A stretch of 64,000 nt of DNA from CBDCXE01 sp965223725 [NCBI: Nitrospinota bacterium] (GTDB lineage Bacteria > Nitrospinota_A > UBA7883), in contig CBDCXE010000006.1 in NCBI GenBank assembly GCA_965223725.1, positions 558,001-622,000 of the forward strand, written 5' to 3'. This document shows, in pieces, positions 17,254 through 24,039 of this stretch. Both the position numbers and the translations under genes were made by a program. How positions within the stretch are numbered: position 1 is the stretch's first letter; each line of letters opens with the position of its first letter. Below the pieces are notes generated by a model, which saw nothing but the letters and a program-made list of their open reading frames with translations, was not told the origin of the DNA and did not search any database.

Positions 17254-17430
17254 TCACAGGCAAGTCTTCTGGCTCCCGGATCTACCTAACGGCCGCGCCT
17301 TCCCATCTTTCTGATGATAGTGGCAATTTGCGGATTTCGTCCCCGGTCACAGCGGCGGGTCCGCGACGGAATTTAACCGTCTTCCTTTTAAACTTGTAAG
17401 CAGATAAAATCCCTTACAATCCACCTGTGA
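17254..17430 (-). promoter_or_regulatory. Cobalamin riboswitch
   Basis: On the minus strand a 177-base element is closed by a perfect 7-bp P1 helix (TCACAGG at 17424-17430 with CCTGTGA at 17254-17260). In between come an AAAAGGAAGACGG segment, GCCGCTGTGACCGGGGACGA, the GCCACTATCATC core, GATGGGAAGGCGCGG and the B12 box GAGCCAGAAGACTTGCC. Order and content match the AdoCbl riboswitch family. It lies upstream of six cobalamin genes, so repression by adenosylcobalamin is expected. Confidence 0.92.
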
Positions 17431-17438
17431 GCTATAAA

Positions 17439-17465
17439 ATTATACTTGATAGGGCCTTGTGTCAA
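17439..17465 (-). promoter_or_regulatory. Promoter of the cobalamin operon
   Basis: Minus strand: TTGACA at 17465-17460 and TATAAT at 17444-17439. Both are consensus sigma-70 hexamers, but with a short 15-base spacer. Transcription would begin near 17432, right at the 5' strand of the riboswitch P1 helix. The spacer length is the weak point. Confidence 0.55.
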
Positions 17466-17577
17466 GCTCCTTGTCACTATCTGTACAGAGTGTAGATTCG
17501 GTTTTGAAGGGCAGGAAGCTGTAAGGATCACAAAAGCTGCAATTATATGAAGCTTTTGCCCCATCGCCTAAAACTGC

Positions 17578-17606
17578 TTGACTAACGTGGAAACATTATT
17601 GATACT
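17578..17606 (+). promoter_or_regulatory. Promoter of tRNA-Val and probably infC
   Basis: TTGACT at 17578-17583 and GATACT at 17601-17606 with a 17-base spacer. Transcription would start at about 17613, a few bases before the mature tRNA 5' end at 17621. Confidence 0.5.
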
Positions 17607-17620
17607 AGCTAGTTTGTAGA

Positions 17621-17695
17621 AGGTGCGTAGCTCAGGGGGAGAGCGCTTGCTTGACACGCAAGAGGTCGGCGGTTCGAAACCGCCCGCGCCTACCA
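17621..17695 (+). tRNA. tRNA-Val (anticodon GAC)
   Basis: 75 bases with a full cloverleaf. The acceptor AGGTGCG pairs with CGCGCCT (one G-U), the D arm has TAGCTCAGGGGGAGAGC, the anticodon stem-loop CTTGC-TTGACAC-GCAAG has GAC at the anticodon, and the T arm is GGCGGTTCGAAACCGCC. The 3' CCA is encoded (17693-17695). It is the only tRNA I find. It lies about 100 bases upstream of infC, in the place where many bacteria have thrS. Confidence 0.95.
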
Positions 17696-17728
17696 GAAGA
17701 ATTTTTTGTTGGAGGAAGGTATATAGAT

Positions 17729-17803
17729 TTGAAGGCGTTTGTGATTGTCCAAGGTGGCGACGGGGCTGCGCTTTTCGCTGCTGAGGAGGCGTGGTATTTC
17801 TAA
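17729..17803 (+). CDS. Possible 24-residue leader ORF overlapping the infC start
   Basis: TTG 17729 has a very strong Shine-Dalgarno GGAGGAAGGT at 17711-17720. The frame reads MKAFVIVQGGDGAALF and so on, and stops with TAA at 17801-17803, just past the proposed AUU start of infC (17796). Ribosomes finishing here would stop on top of the infC initiation region. I know no family. It may be a coupling leader, or the strong SD may serve something else. Confidence 0.35.
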   Translation: MKAFVIVQGGDGAALFAAEEAWYF

Positions 17804-18359
17804 GACAAATAAAAGACTGAGAGTTAATGATCAAATCCACGCCGACCAGGTGATGGTTGTGGGCGCGGGTGGAGAGCAGGCAGGTATGATGAGTGTAGAC
17901 GCCGCGTTGGAGCTGGCGGCGGATGCAGAGCTTGATCTTGTGGAAGTGGCGCCAAATTCCAAGCCCCCGGTATGCAAGGTGATGGATTATGGCAAATATA
18001 AATACAAGATGAGCAAAAAGGCTCATGACGCCAAAAAGAAACAGAAAATTATAAAGGTCAAGGAGGTCAAGACCACACCGAAGACCGAAGAGCATGATTA
18101 TCAGTTCAAGCTGAATCACGTGAAAAGGTTCCTGGCGGATGGGGACAAGGTCAAGGTAACGGTTTTTTTCAAGGGCAGGCTGATCACCCATTCCGAACTG
18201 GGGTTGAAGATCCTCGACCGGTTTGTGGAGGACCTGGCCGACCTGGCGATAGTAGAGCAGGAGCCGAAAAAAGAGGGCAAGACCATGGCCCTGGTGCTGG
18301 CCCCGGTCAATAATGATAAAGCTGAGAAGAAGAGCGTTAAAGAAAAAGTAAACGAATAA
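17796..18359 (+). CDS. infC: Translation initiation factor IF-3
   Basis: 187 residues from a proposed AUU start. The N-domain begins SKTNKRLRVNDQIHADQV and runs through LVEVAPNSKPPVCKVMDYGK. A lysine-rich linker helix follows, then the C-domain (TEEHDYQFKLNHVKRFL, VTVFFKGRLITHSELG). ATT at 17796-17798 lies 6 bases after GAGGAGG (17783-17789), and the residues after it align with normal IF-3 N-termini. A TTG at 17745 is in frame but has no SD at a useful distance and would add 17 foreign residues. AUU starts are known in infC, where IF-3 represses its own rare-start mRNA. Confidence 0.9.
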   Translation: MSKTNKRLRVNDQIHADQVMVVGAGGEQAGMMSVDAALELAADAELDLVEVAPNSKPPVCKVMDYGKYKYKMSKKAHDAKKKQKIIKVKEVKTTPKTEEHDYQFKLNHVKRFLADGDKVKVTVFFKGRLITHSELGLKILDRFVEDLADLAIVEQEPKKEGKTMALVLAPVNNDKAEKKSVKEKVNE

Positions 18360-18467
18360 CATTCGTGTAAACGTTCTGACCTTGTGTAGAATGTGGGCTT
18401 GCGCAGAATAGGTTAAAAATAAGTCGACGAATGGCAGTTGTGTAAACAAAAGTATTGGAGATTGAAG

Positions 18468-18665
18468 TTGCCAAAACAGAAATCGAACAGAGGAGCCGCC
18501 AAGCGGTTCAAGCTGACAGGGACCGGGAAGGTGAAGCGTAAAAAGGCTTACCTGCGTCATATATTGACCACCAAGTCCACCAAAACGAAGCGAAACCTGC
18601 GCCATGCATGCCTGATAGACAAGGCGGATGAGAAAAGGGTTAAAAGGTTACTTCCATATTTATAA
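18468..18665 (+). CDS. rpmI: 50S ribosomal protein L35
   Basis: 65 residues. The sequence begins [20 protein letters not shown] after the initiator and ends RVKRLLPYL, as in L35. The start is TTG 18468, 7 bases after GGAG (18457-18460); there is no ATG at the expected place. The 108-base gap after infC has no gene; in other bacteria this region of the infC-rpmI-rplT mRNA binds L20 for autoregulation, which I cannot confirm here. Confidence 0.93.
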   Translation: MPKQKSNRGAAKRFKLTGTGKVKRKKAYLRHILTTKSTKTKRNLRHACLIDKADEKRVKRLLPYL

Positions 18666-18730
18666 TGTTGCGCGCAAATACAATAATTGTTTTGAGCGGC
18701 AGAGAATTCAGCAGGAGTTAACATAGAAAA

Positions 18731-19096
18731 ATGTCAAGAGTGAAAAGCGGCCCGGTGGCGAAGGCGCGCAGAAAAAAGATTTTGAAAATGGCCAAAGGCT
18801 TCCGGGGCGCCAGGAGCCGGACGTTCCTGAAGGCGAAGGAAGCGGTCACCAACTCGTTGAAAGACGCCTATCGTGGTCGGCGTATCCGCCGGCGCGATTT
18901 TCGCTCCCTCTGGATCGTGCGCATCAACGCCGCGGCGCGGGAGCAGGGGCTGACCTATGGCCGGATGATCAACGGGCTGAACAAGGCGGGGGTGGAGCTG
19001 AACCGCAAAATGCTGGCGGAGCTGGCCGTGTCGGAGCCGGAATCTTTTACCAAGCTGGTGGAGCTGGCAAAGGAAAAAGTTGGCGCCGCGACCTGA
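18731..19096 (+). CDS. rplT: 50S ribosomal protein L20
   Basis: 121 residues, typical L20: MSRVKSGPVAKARRKKILKM, AKGFRGARSRTFLKAKEAV, DAYRGRRIRRRDFRSLWIVR, INAAAREQGLTYGRMINGL and GVELNRKMLAELAV. The basic N-terminal extension binds 23S rRNA early in assembly. An SD AGGAG precedes the ATG. An intrinsic terminator follows 30 bases after the stop. Confidence 0.96.
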   Translation: MSRVKSGPVAKARRKKILKMAKGFRGARSRTFLKAKEAVTNSLKDAYRGRRIRRRDFRSLWIVRINAAAREQGLTYGRMINGLNKAGVELNRKMLAELAVSEPESFTKLVELAKEKVGAAT

Positions 19097-19126
19097 TTCA
19101 CGCAGCTCGGTATATAAATCAACCAA

Positions 19127-19156
19127 GGTTTGCGGCCTGCCGTAAACCTTTTTTTT
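19127..19156 (+). terminator. Intrinsic terminator between rplT and pheS
   Basis: GGTTTGCGG (19127-19135), loop CCTG, CCGTAAACC (19140-19148), a 9-bp stem with one G-U pair, followed at once by T8. It separates the infC-rpmI-rplT unit from pheST. It may be a full terminator or an attenuator with read-through; no phenylalanine-rich leader peptide is visible ahead of it. Confidence 0.8.
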
Positions 19157-19165
19157 ATTATTCAG

Positions 19166-20200
19166 ATGGGTTCAACAAACGCTAACGATGACATGGCAAA
19201 GCTCCAGGAGGAGTATCTTGCGCGGGTAGCCGCCGCCGGCTCCTTGCAGGAGCTGGAGTCCGCCCGGGTCGCCCTGCTGGGCAAGAAAAGCGAGCTTACC
19301 ACCCGCATGAAAGGCCTGAACAAGGTCCCGGCGGACCAGCGCCCGGCCATGGGCAAAGCGTTGAACAGCGTTCGCGTCGCGGTGGAGTCCGCCCTGACCA
19401 AAAAAATCGAAAATGTTCGTAAAAAGGAACAGACCGAACTTCTGGAAAAAGAGCATTTCGATATCACGCTCCCGGCCCGGCCGGTTGGCATGGGGAGCTA
19501 TCACCCGGTAAACATGGTGAACGAGCAGATGATACAGATTTTTACAGAGCTCGGTTTCCGTGTGGAAGAGGGCCCGGAGGTGGAGACCGACGAGTATAAC
19601 TTCCAGATGCTAAACTTCCCGGACGATCACCCGGCCCGCGATATGCAAGACACCCTGTATGTGCAAAACGGCGCGCGGCTGCTGCGGACCCATACATCGC
19701 CGGTGCAGGTGCACGCCATGCAAAAGCACAAGCCGCCCCTGTCGGTGATAGCGCCCGGCAGGACATTCCGTTGCGACTACGACATCACCCACTCGCCGGT
19801 GTTTCACCAGATCGAAGGATTCCATGTGGACCGGGACGTCACCTTCGGCCACCTGAAAGGCACGCTGGAGCTGTTCGTGAAAAGGTTGTACGGCGATGGC
19901 GTAAAACTTCGGTTCCGCCCCAGCTTCTTCCCGTTCACAGAGCCGAGCGCGGAGATCGACATCAGCTGTGTGCTCTGCAACGGCGCCGGCTGCCGCATCT
20001 GCAAACAAACCGGCTGGCTGGAGATCCTGGGCGCCGGGATGATCGACCCGAACGTATTGACCGCCGTGGGCATCGATCCGGAGATATGGTCCGGGTTCGC
20101 GTTTGGCGTCGGGATAGAGCGGATAGCCATGCTCAAATACCGGATAAACGACATCCGTCTGCTGTTCGATAACGACATCCGTTTCCTCAGCCAGTTTTAA
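19166..20200 (+). CDS. pheS: Phenylalanyl-tRNA synthetase alpha subunit
   Basis: 344 residues from ATG 19166. An N-terminal coiled-coil arm (about 10-95, RVALLGKKSELTTRMKGLNK) is followed by the class II catalytic core: HPVNMVNEQMIQIFTELGF, EGPEVETDEYNFQMLNFP, PGRTFRCDYDITHSPVFHQI (motif 2), RFRPSFFPFTEPSAEID, the cysteine-rich CVLCNGAGCRICKQTGW, and GFAFGVGIERIAMLKYRI (motif 3). The start is uncertain: neither ATG 19166 nor ATG 19193 has a clear SD, because the terminator T-run lies directly upstream. Confidence 0.93.
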   Translation: MGSTNANDDMAKLQEEYLARVAAAGSLQELESARVALLGKKSELTTRMKGLNKVPADQRPAMGKALNSVRVAVESALTKKIENVRKKEQTELLEKEHFDITLPARPVGMGSYHPVNMVNEQMIQIFTELGFRVEEGPEVETDEYNFQMLNFPDDHPARDMQDTLYVQNGARLLRTHTSPVQVHAMQKHKPPLSVIAPGRTFRCDYDITHSPVFHQIEGFHVDRDVTFGHLKGTLELFVKRLYGDGVKLRFRPSFFPFTEPSAEIDISCVLCNGAGCRICKQTGWLEILGAGMIDPNVLTAVGIDPEIWSGFAFGVGIERIAMLKYRINDIRLLFDNDIRFLSQF

Positions 20201-20211
20201 GGAAATAGAAG

Positions 20212-22596
20212 ATGCTGGTTTCATACCTGTGGTTAAAGGAGCTGACGGAGTTTTCATACTCACCGGAGGAGCTCGCCTCTGTGCTGACCAACCTGGGGCT
20301 GGAGGCGGACATCGCCGATAACCGGCGCGGCTGGTACGCCAACATGGTCATCGGGAAGGTCGAGTCGGCCGGGCCCCACCCGAACGCCGATCGGCTGAGC
20401 CTGTGCCAGGTGAATGTGGGCGCAGAGACCAAACAGATAGTATGCGGCGCGCCGAACGTGGCCGAGGGGCAGACGGTGGCCGTGGCCCTGACCGGCGCCG
20501 AGCTGCCGGACGGGACAAAAATAGAAAAACGTAAGGTCCGGGGCGAGGTTTCAGACGGGATGATCCTCTCCGAAGCGGAGCTGCAACTTTCCGACGATCA
20601 CAGCGGGATCATGGTCCTGGATGGCGACCATGAACCGGGGAGTGCGCTGGCCGAGGCGCTGGAGATCGGCGATACGATCATCGAGATCGACCTGACGCCG
20701 AACCGGGGCGACTGCCTCAGCATGATCGGCGTGGCGCGGGAGATCGCCGCGCTAACCGGCGCCCCGATAAACATCCCACCGGCGCAGGTTGAAGGGAGCG
20801 ACGAAAAGTCGGCGGATAAAATAAAAGTGCAGATCGACGCGCCGGAGCTTTGCCCGAGGTACGCGGCCAGATACCTGTCCGGATTGAAAGCGGGGCCGTC
20901 GCCGCTCTGGATGCGTATCCGTCTCAACGCGCTGGGTGTGCGGTCGATCAATAACCTCGTCGATGTCACCAACTATGTGCTGATGGAGACCGGCCACCCG
21001 CTGCATGCGTTCGACTATTCGTTGATCGATGATGGCAAGATAATTGTGCGCCGGGCGGGCGATGGCGAGCGGTTCAAAACCCTGGACGACAAGGAGCATA
21101 AACTTAACAGCGGCAACCTGGTGATCGCCGATCCTGAAAAACCGGTGGCGCTGGCGGGTGTCATGGGCGGGCAGAACTCCGAAGTGTCGGACGGGACCAC
21201 CGAAGTGCTGCTGGAATCCGCCTATTTCGACCCTGCATGTATCCGGCGCACCGGCAAGGAACATAATATCAAGTCGGAGTCGTCGTTCCGGTTCGAGCGG
21301 GGATGCGATGTGGAGGGGTTGATATACGCGCAAGATAGAGCGGCCCATCTGATGATCCAACTTGCCGGGGGCGCCGCATATAAAGGAACGGTGGACGCAT
21401 ATCCGACGCCGATTGCAAAAAAGAGAGTCACACTGCGCTATGGCCGGGTGGACAAAATCCTGGGCATTGCAACAGCTCCTGATGACATAAAAAAAATCTT
21501 GTCATCGCTGGAGATGGGTATAGTTGAGCAGACCGACGAAGCGACCACCATCGAGGCGCCCTACTTCCGCCACGATATCGAAAGGGAAGCGGACCTGATC
21601 GAGGAGATCGCCCGCTTCGTCGGGTACGACAAGATCGAATCGGCGATACCACAAATATCCGCCAACGCAGACGGTCTTACGCCGGGCCTGCAGTTGCGGC
21701 GTATACTGCGTCGTCATCTTCGCTCTGTCGGCATGGCGGAAGGCTTATCCTACAGCTTCACCAGCGAGAGGGATCTGGACCGGTTCCGCCTGCCGGATGA
21801 TCATGAACTGCGGCGGTTGGTGAAAATCGACAACCCGTTATCGTCGGAGTGGACCCATCTGCGCTCCACCATTCTGCCGGCGCTGGTATCCGCCTCCGCC
21901 GGGATGGATGACGGCCAGATTTTTGAAATAGGTGTGGTGTTTACCGATAAAGGAGACGCCGCCCCGGTGGAGAAATGGGTGGTGGCTGGCGTTATGACTG
22001 CCAATGTAAAAACCGGCCTGTGGAACGACAAGGACAACCAGCGTGATTTCTACCACGCCAAGGGCATCGTGGAATCGATACTGTCTGTCGCCGGGTCAGG
22101 GGACGTCCGGTTCGAGCAATCGCGTCATCCGTTCTATTACCCGAAGCGGCAGGCGGATGTCCTGTCTGGGTCGAAGGTTGTCGGCCATCTGGGGCAGATC
22201 CATCCGGAGATACTGGAAGGGTATGAGGTCACCGGCGAGCTGCTGACGTTCGAGCTGGATATCGACCGGCTGACAGGCGCCAGCATAGATGTGAAGTTTG
22301 AAACTTTACCGAAGTTTCCATCGGTCAAACGTGACCTGGCAGTGCTGGTGGATAAGGGGATACCGGCCAGCGACCTGATAGCGTCAATCAGCAAATCCGG
22401 CGGCGCCATGTTGAAAGAGACAATCCTGTTCGACGTATACGAAGGCGCGAACATCGATGATGGAGCTCGGAGCATGGCCTTTTCCCTCGAGTTTCGGGAC
22501 GAGGAGAAAACGCTGACCGACGACGATGTAAATGTTGTGTTCGACAAGATAGTCAGCGCGCTGCAGGCTGACCATAACGCCAGACTGAGGTCATAA
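20212..22596 (+). CDS. pheT: Phenylalanyl-tRNA synthetase beta subunit
   Basis: 794 residues, the expected length. It begins MLVSYLWLKELTEFSYSPEE. The tRNA-binding EMAP-II-like domain is at about 40-150 (VESAGPHPNADRLSLCQVNV, CGAPNVAEGQTV), then B3/B4 editing and B5 domains (DLTPNRGDCLSMIGVAREIA, NLVDVTNYVLMETGHPLHAF), a catalytic-like domain and the C-terminal FDX-ACB domain (KFPSVKRDLAVLVDKGIPAS). It pairs with PheS as an alpha2beta2 enzyme. It starts 11 bases after pheS. Confidence 0.95.
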   Translation: MLVSYLWLKELTEFSYSPEELASVLTNLGLEADIADNRRGWYANMVIGKVESAGPHPNADRLSLCQVNVGAETKQIVCGAPNVAEGQTVAVALTGAELPDGTKIEKRKVRGEVSDGMILSEAELQLSDDHSGIMVLDGDHEPGSALAEALEIGDTIIEIDLTPNRGDCLSMIGVAREIAALTGAPINIPPAQVEGSDEKSADKIKVQIDAPELCPRYAARYLSGLKAGPSPLWMRIRLNALGVRSINNLVDVTNYVLMETGHPLHAFDYSLIDDGKIIVRRAGDGERFKTLDDKEHKLNSGNLVIADPEKPVALAGVMGGQNSEVSDGTTEVLLESAYFDPACIRRTGKEHNIKSESSFRFERGCDVEGLIYAQDRAAHLMIQLAGGAAYKGTVDAYPTPIAKKRVTLRYGRVDKILGIATAPDDIKKILSSLEMGIVEQTDEATTIEAPYFRHDIEREADLIEEIARFVGYDKIESAIPQISANADGLTPGLQLRRILRRHLRSVGMAEGLSYSFTSERDLDRFRLPDDHELRRLVKIDNPLSSEWTHLRSTILPALVSASAGMDDGQIFEIGVVFTDKGDAAPVEKWVVAGVMTANVKTGLWNDKDNQRDFYHAKGIVESILSVAGSGDVRFEQSRHPFYYPKRQADVLSGSKVVGHLGQIHPEILEGYEVTGELLTFELDIDRLTGASIDVKFETLPKFPSVKRDLAVLVDKGIPASDLIASISKSGGAMLKETILFDVYEGANIDDGARSMAFSLEFRDEEKTLTDDDVNVVFDKIVSALQADHNARLRS

Positions 22597-22600
22597 CAAC

Positions 22601-23977
22601 ATGAACAAAACCATATTCAGGGAGTACGACATTCGGGGTGTAGTCAAGGACGACCTTACACCCGAGGTTGTGCAGAACATCGGCCGGGCCTTCGGCACGA
22701 TCATTTCCCGGTTCGGCGATGGCGGTCAAAGGAAAGTCTCTGTCGGTTACGACGCACGAGGATCGAGCCCGGAGCTGTTTCGCTCGTTGACGGATGGCAT
22801 ACGCGCGGCTGGTGTGGATGTCATCGATATCGGACTGGTCCCCACCCCGGCGTTATACTTTTCGCTCCATCATCTGAAAACCGATGGGGGTGTGATGATC
22901 ACCGGCTCGCACAATCCGCCGGAGTTTAACGGGTTCAAGCTGAACACCGGCACAGAATCGCTGTACGGCGAAGGTATACAGAAGCTGATGAACCTGATCG
23001 AGGAGAACGACTATACATCGGGCGCCGGCGCCCTGACCCGGCAGGATGTGATCGAGGATTACATCGCCATGGTGAAAGGGAAGATCAAACTGAAACGTAA
23101 GCTGAGGATCGTGCTCGATTCTGGCAACGGCTGCGGCGGCATATTCACGCCCCGGCTGATGCGCGAACTGGGCTGCGAAGTGGTGGAGCTGTATTGCGAG
23201 GTGGACGGCCAGTTCCCGAACCATCACCCGGACCCCACCGTGCCGGAGAACCTGACCGATCTGATCGCGAAGGTGAAGGAGACCGGGGCCGACGCTGGGT
23301 TCGCCTATGATGGCGACGCGGACAGGATCGGCGTCGTGGATGAGCGGGGCGGTATACTGTTCGGCGACCAGTTGTTGATGATATTCGCCCGCGATATCCT
23401 GAAGCGTGAACCAGGCGCGTCGATCGTATATGACGTGAAATGCACCAGCAACCTGCCGAAGGATGTGGAGAACCATGGCGGCGTCCCGATAATCAACGCC
23501 ACCGGCCACTCGCTGATCAAGGCGCGGCTGCACAAAGAGCATGCGGCGCTGGCAGGCGAGATGAGCGCGCATATATTTTTCAATGAAGATTACTATGGAT
23601 ATGACGACGCGCTGTTCGCCACGGCCCGGTTCCTGCGGATCATGGCGGATAGCGAATTGAAAGTGTCGCAATTTCTCGATGATGTGCCGAAGGTGTATAA
23701 CACGCCGGAGATCCGGGTGGATTGCCCGGACGATGTGAAGTTTGGGTTGATCGAGGATATAACCGGACATTTCAAACAATCTTATGATGTGGTGGAGATC
23801 GACGGCGCCCGGGTGGAGTTTGGCGGCGGCTGGGGGCTGATGCGGGCGTCGAACACACAGCCGGTGATCGTGCTGCGGTTCGAGGCGCAGACCGAGGCGA
23901 GGCTGGACGAGATCAGGAAAATCGTATACGACAAGCTGAAAACATACCCCTCGCAAAAAGAGTTGGCCCCATTCTGA
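22601..23977 (+). CDS. Phosphomannomutase/phosphoglucomutase
   Basis: 458 residues of the alpha-D-phosphohexomutase family, AlgC/ManB branch. Motifs: FREYDIRGVVKDDLTPEVV at the start, VGYDARGSSPELFRSL, the phosphoserine loop in MITGSHNPPEFNGFK, the Mg loop FAYDGDADRIGVVDE, the sugar loop GEMSAHIFFNEDYYG, and the phosphate-binding FGGGWGLMRASNTQPVIVLR. It makes mannose-1-P or glucose-1-P for surface glycans and so may feed the polysaccharide cluster at 43-64 kb. It is 4 bases from pheT but functionally unrelated. Confidence 0.93.
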   Translation: MNKTIFREYDIRGVVKDDLTPEVVQNIGRAFGTIISRFGDGGQRKVSVGYDARGSSPELFRSLTDGIRAAGVDVIDIGLVPTPALYFSLHHLKTDGGVMITGSHNPPEFNGFKLNTGTESLYGEGIQKLMNLIEENDYTSGAGALTRQDVIEDYIAMVKGKIKLKRKLRIVLDSGNGCGGIFTPRLMRELGCEVVELYCEVDGQFPNHHPDPTVPENLTDLIAKVKETGADAGFAYDGDADRIGVVDERGGILFGDQLLMIFARDILKREPGASIVYDVKCTSNLPKDVENHGGVPIINATGHSLIKARLHKEHAALAGEMSAHIFFNEDYYGYDDALFATARFLRIMADSELKVSQFLDDVPKVYNTPEIRVDCPDDVKFGLIEDITGHFKQSYDVVEIDGARVEFGGGWGLMRASNTQPVIVLRFEAQTEARLDEIRKIVYDKLKTYPSQKELAPF

Positions 23978-24039
23978 CGCCCCGCCTGTATAATATGCAG
24001 GATAATTTTAGTTTTGATAATTTCTGTATATAACTACCG

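Larger units (their letters stand above)
17098..17620. other. 523-base divergent control region
   Basis: Separates the cobalamin operon (minus strand) from tRNA-Val/infC (plus strand). It holds the riboswitch (17254-17430), a promoter for the operon, a promoter for the tRNA, and about 155 bases of leader between the riboswitch and cbiX, which must contain the expression platform. An inverted repeat AAAAGCT/AGCTTTT at about 17532-17557 lies between the two promoters and may insulate them. Confidence 0.6.

Noticed and set aside
17532-17557. Inverted repeat AAAAGCT...AGCTTTT as a bidirectional terminator
   Set aside because: The loop is 12 bases, the stem is AT-rich, and no U-tract follows beyond the stem; at most a weak insulator.
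17568-18605. 345-codon minus-strand frame across tRNA-Val and infC
   Set aside because: It crosses a tRNA and the infC and rpmI genes in antisense and has no recognisable domain.
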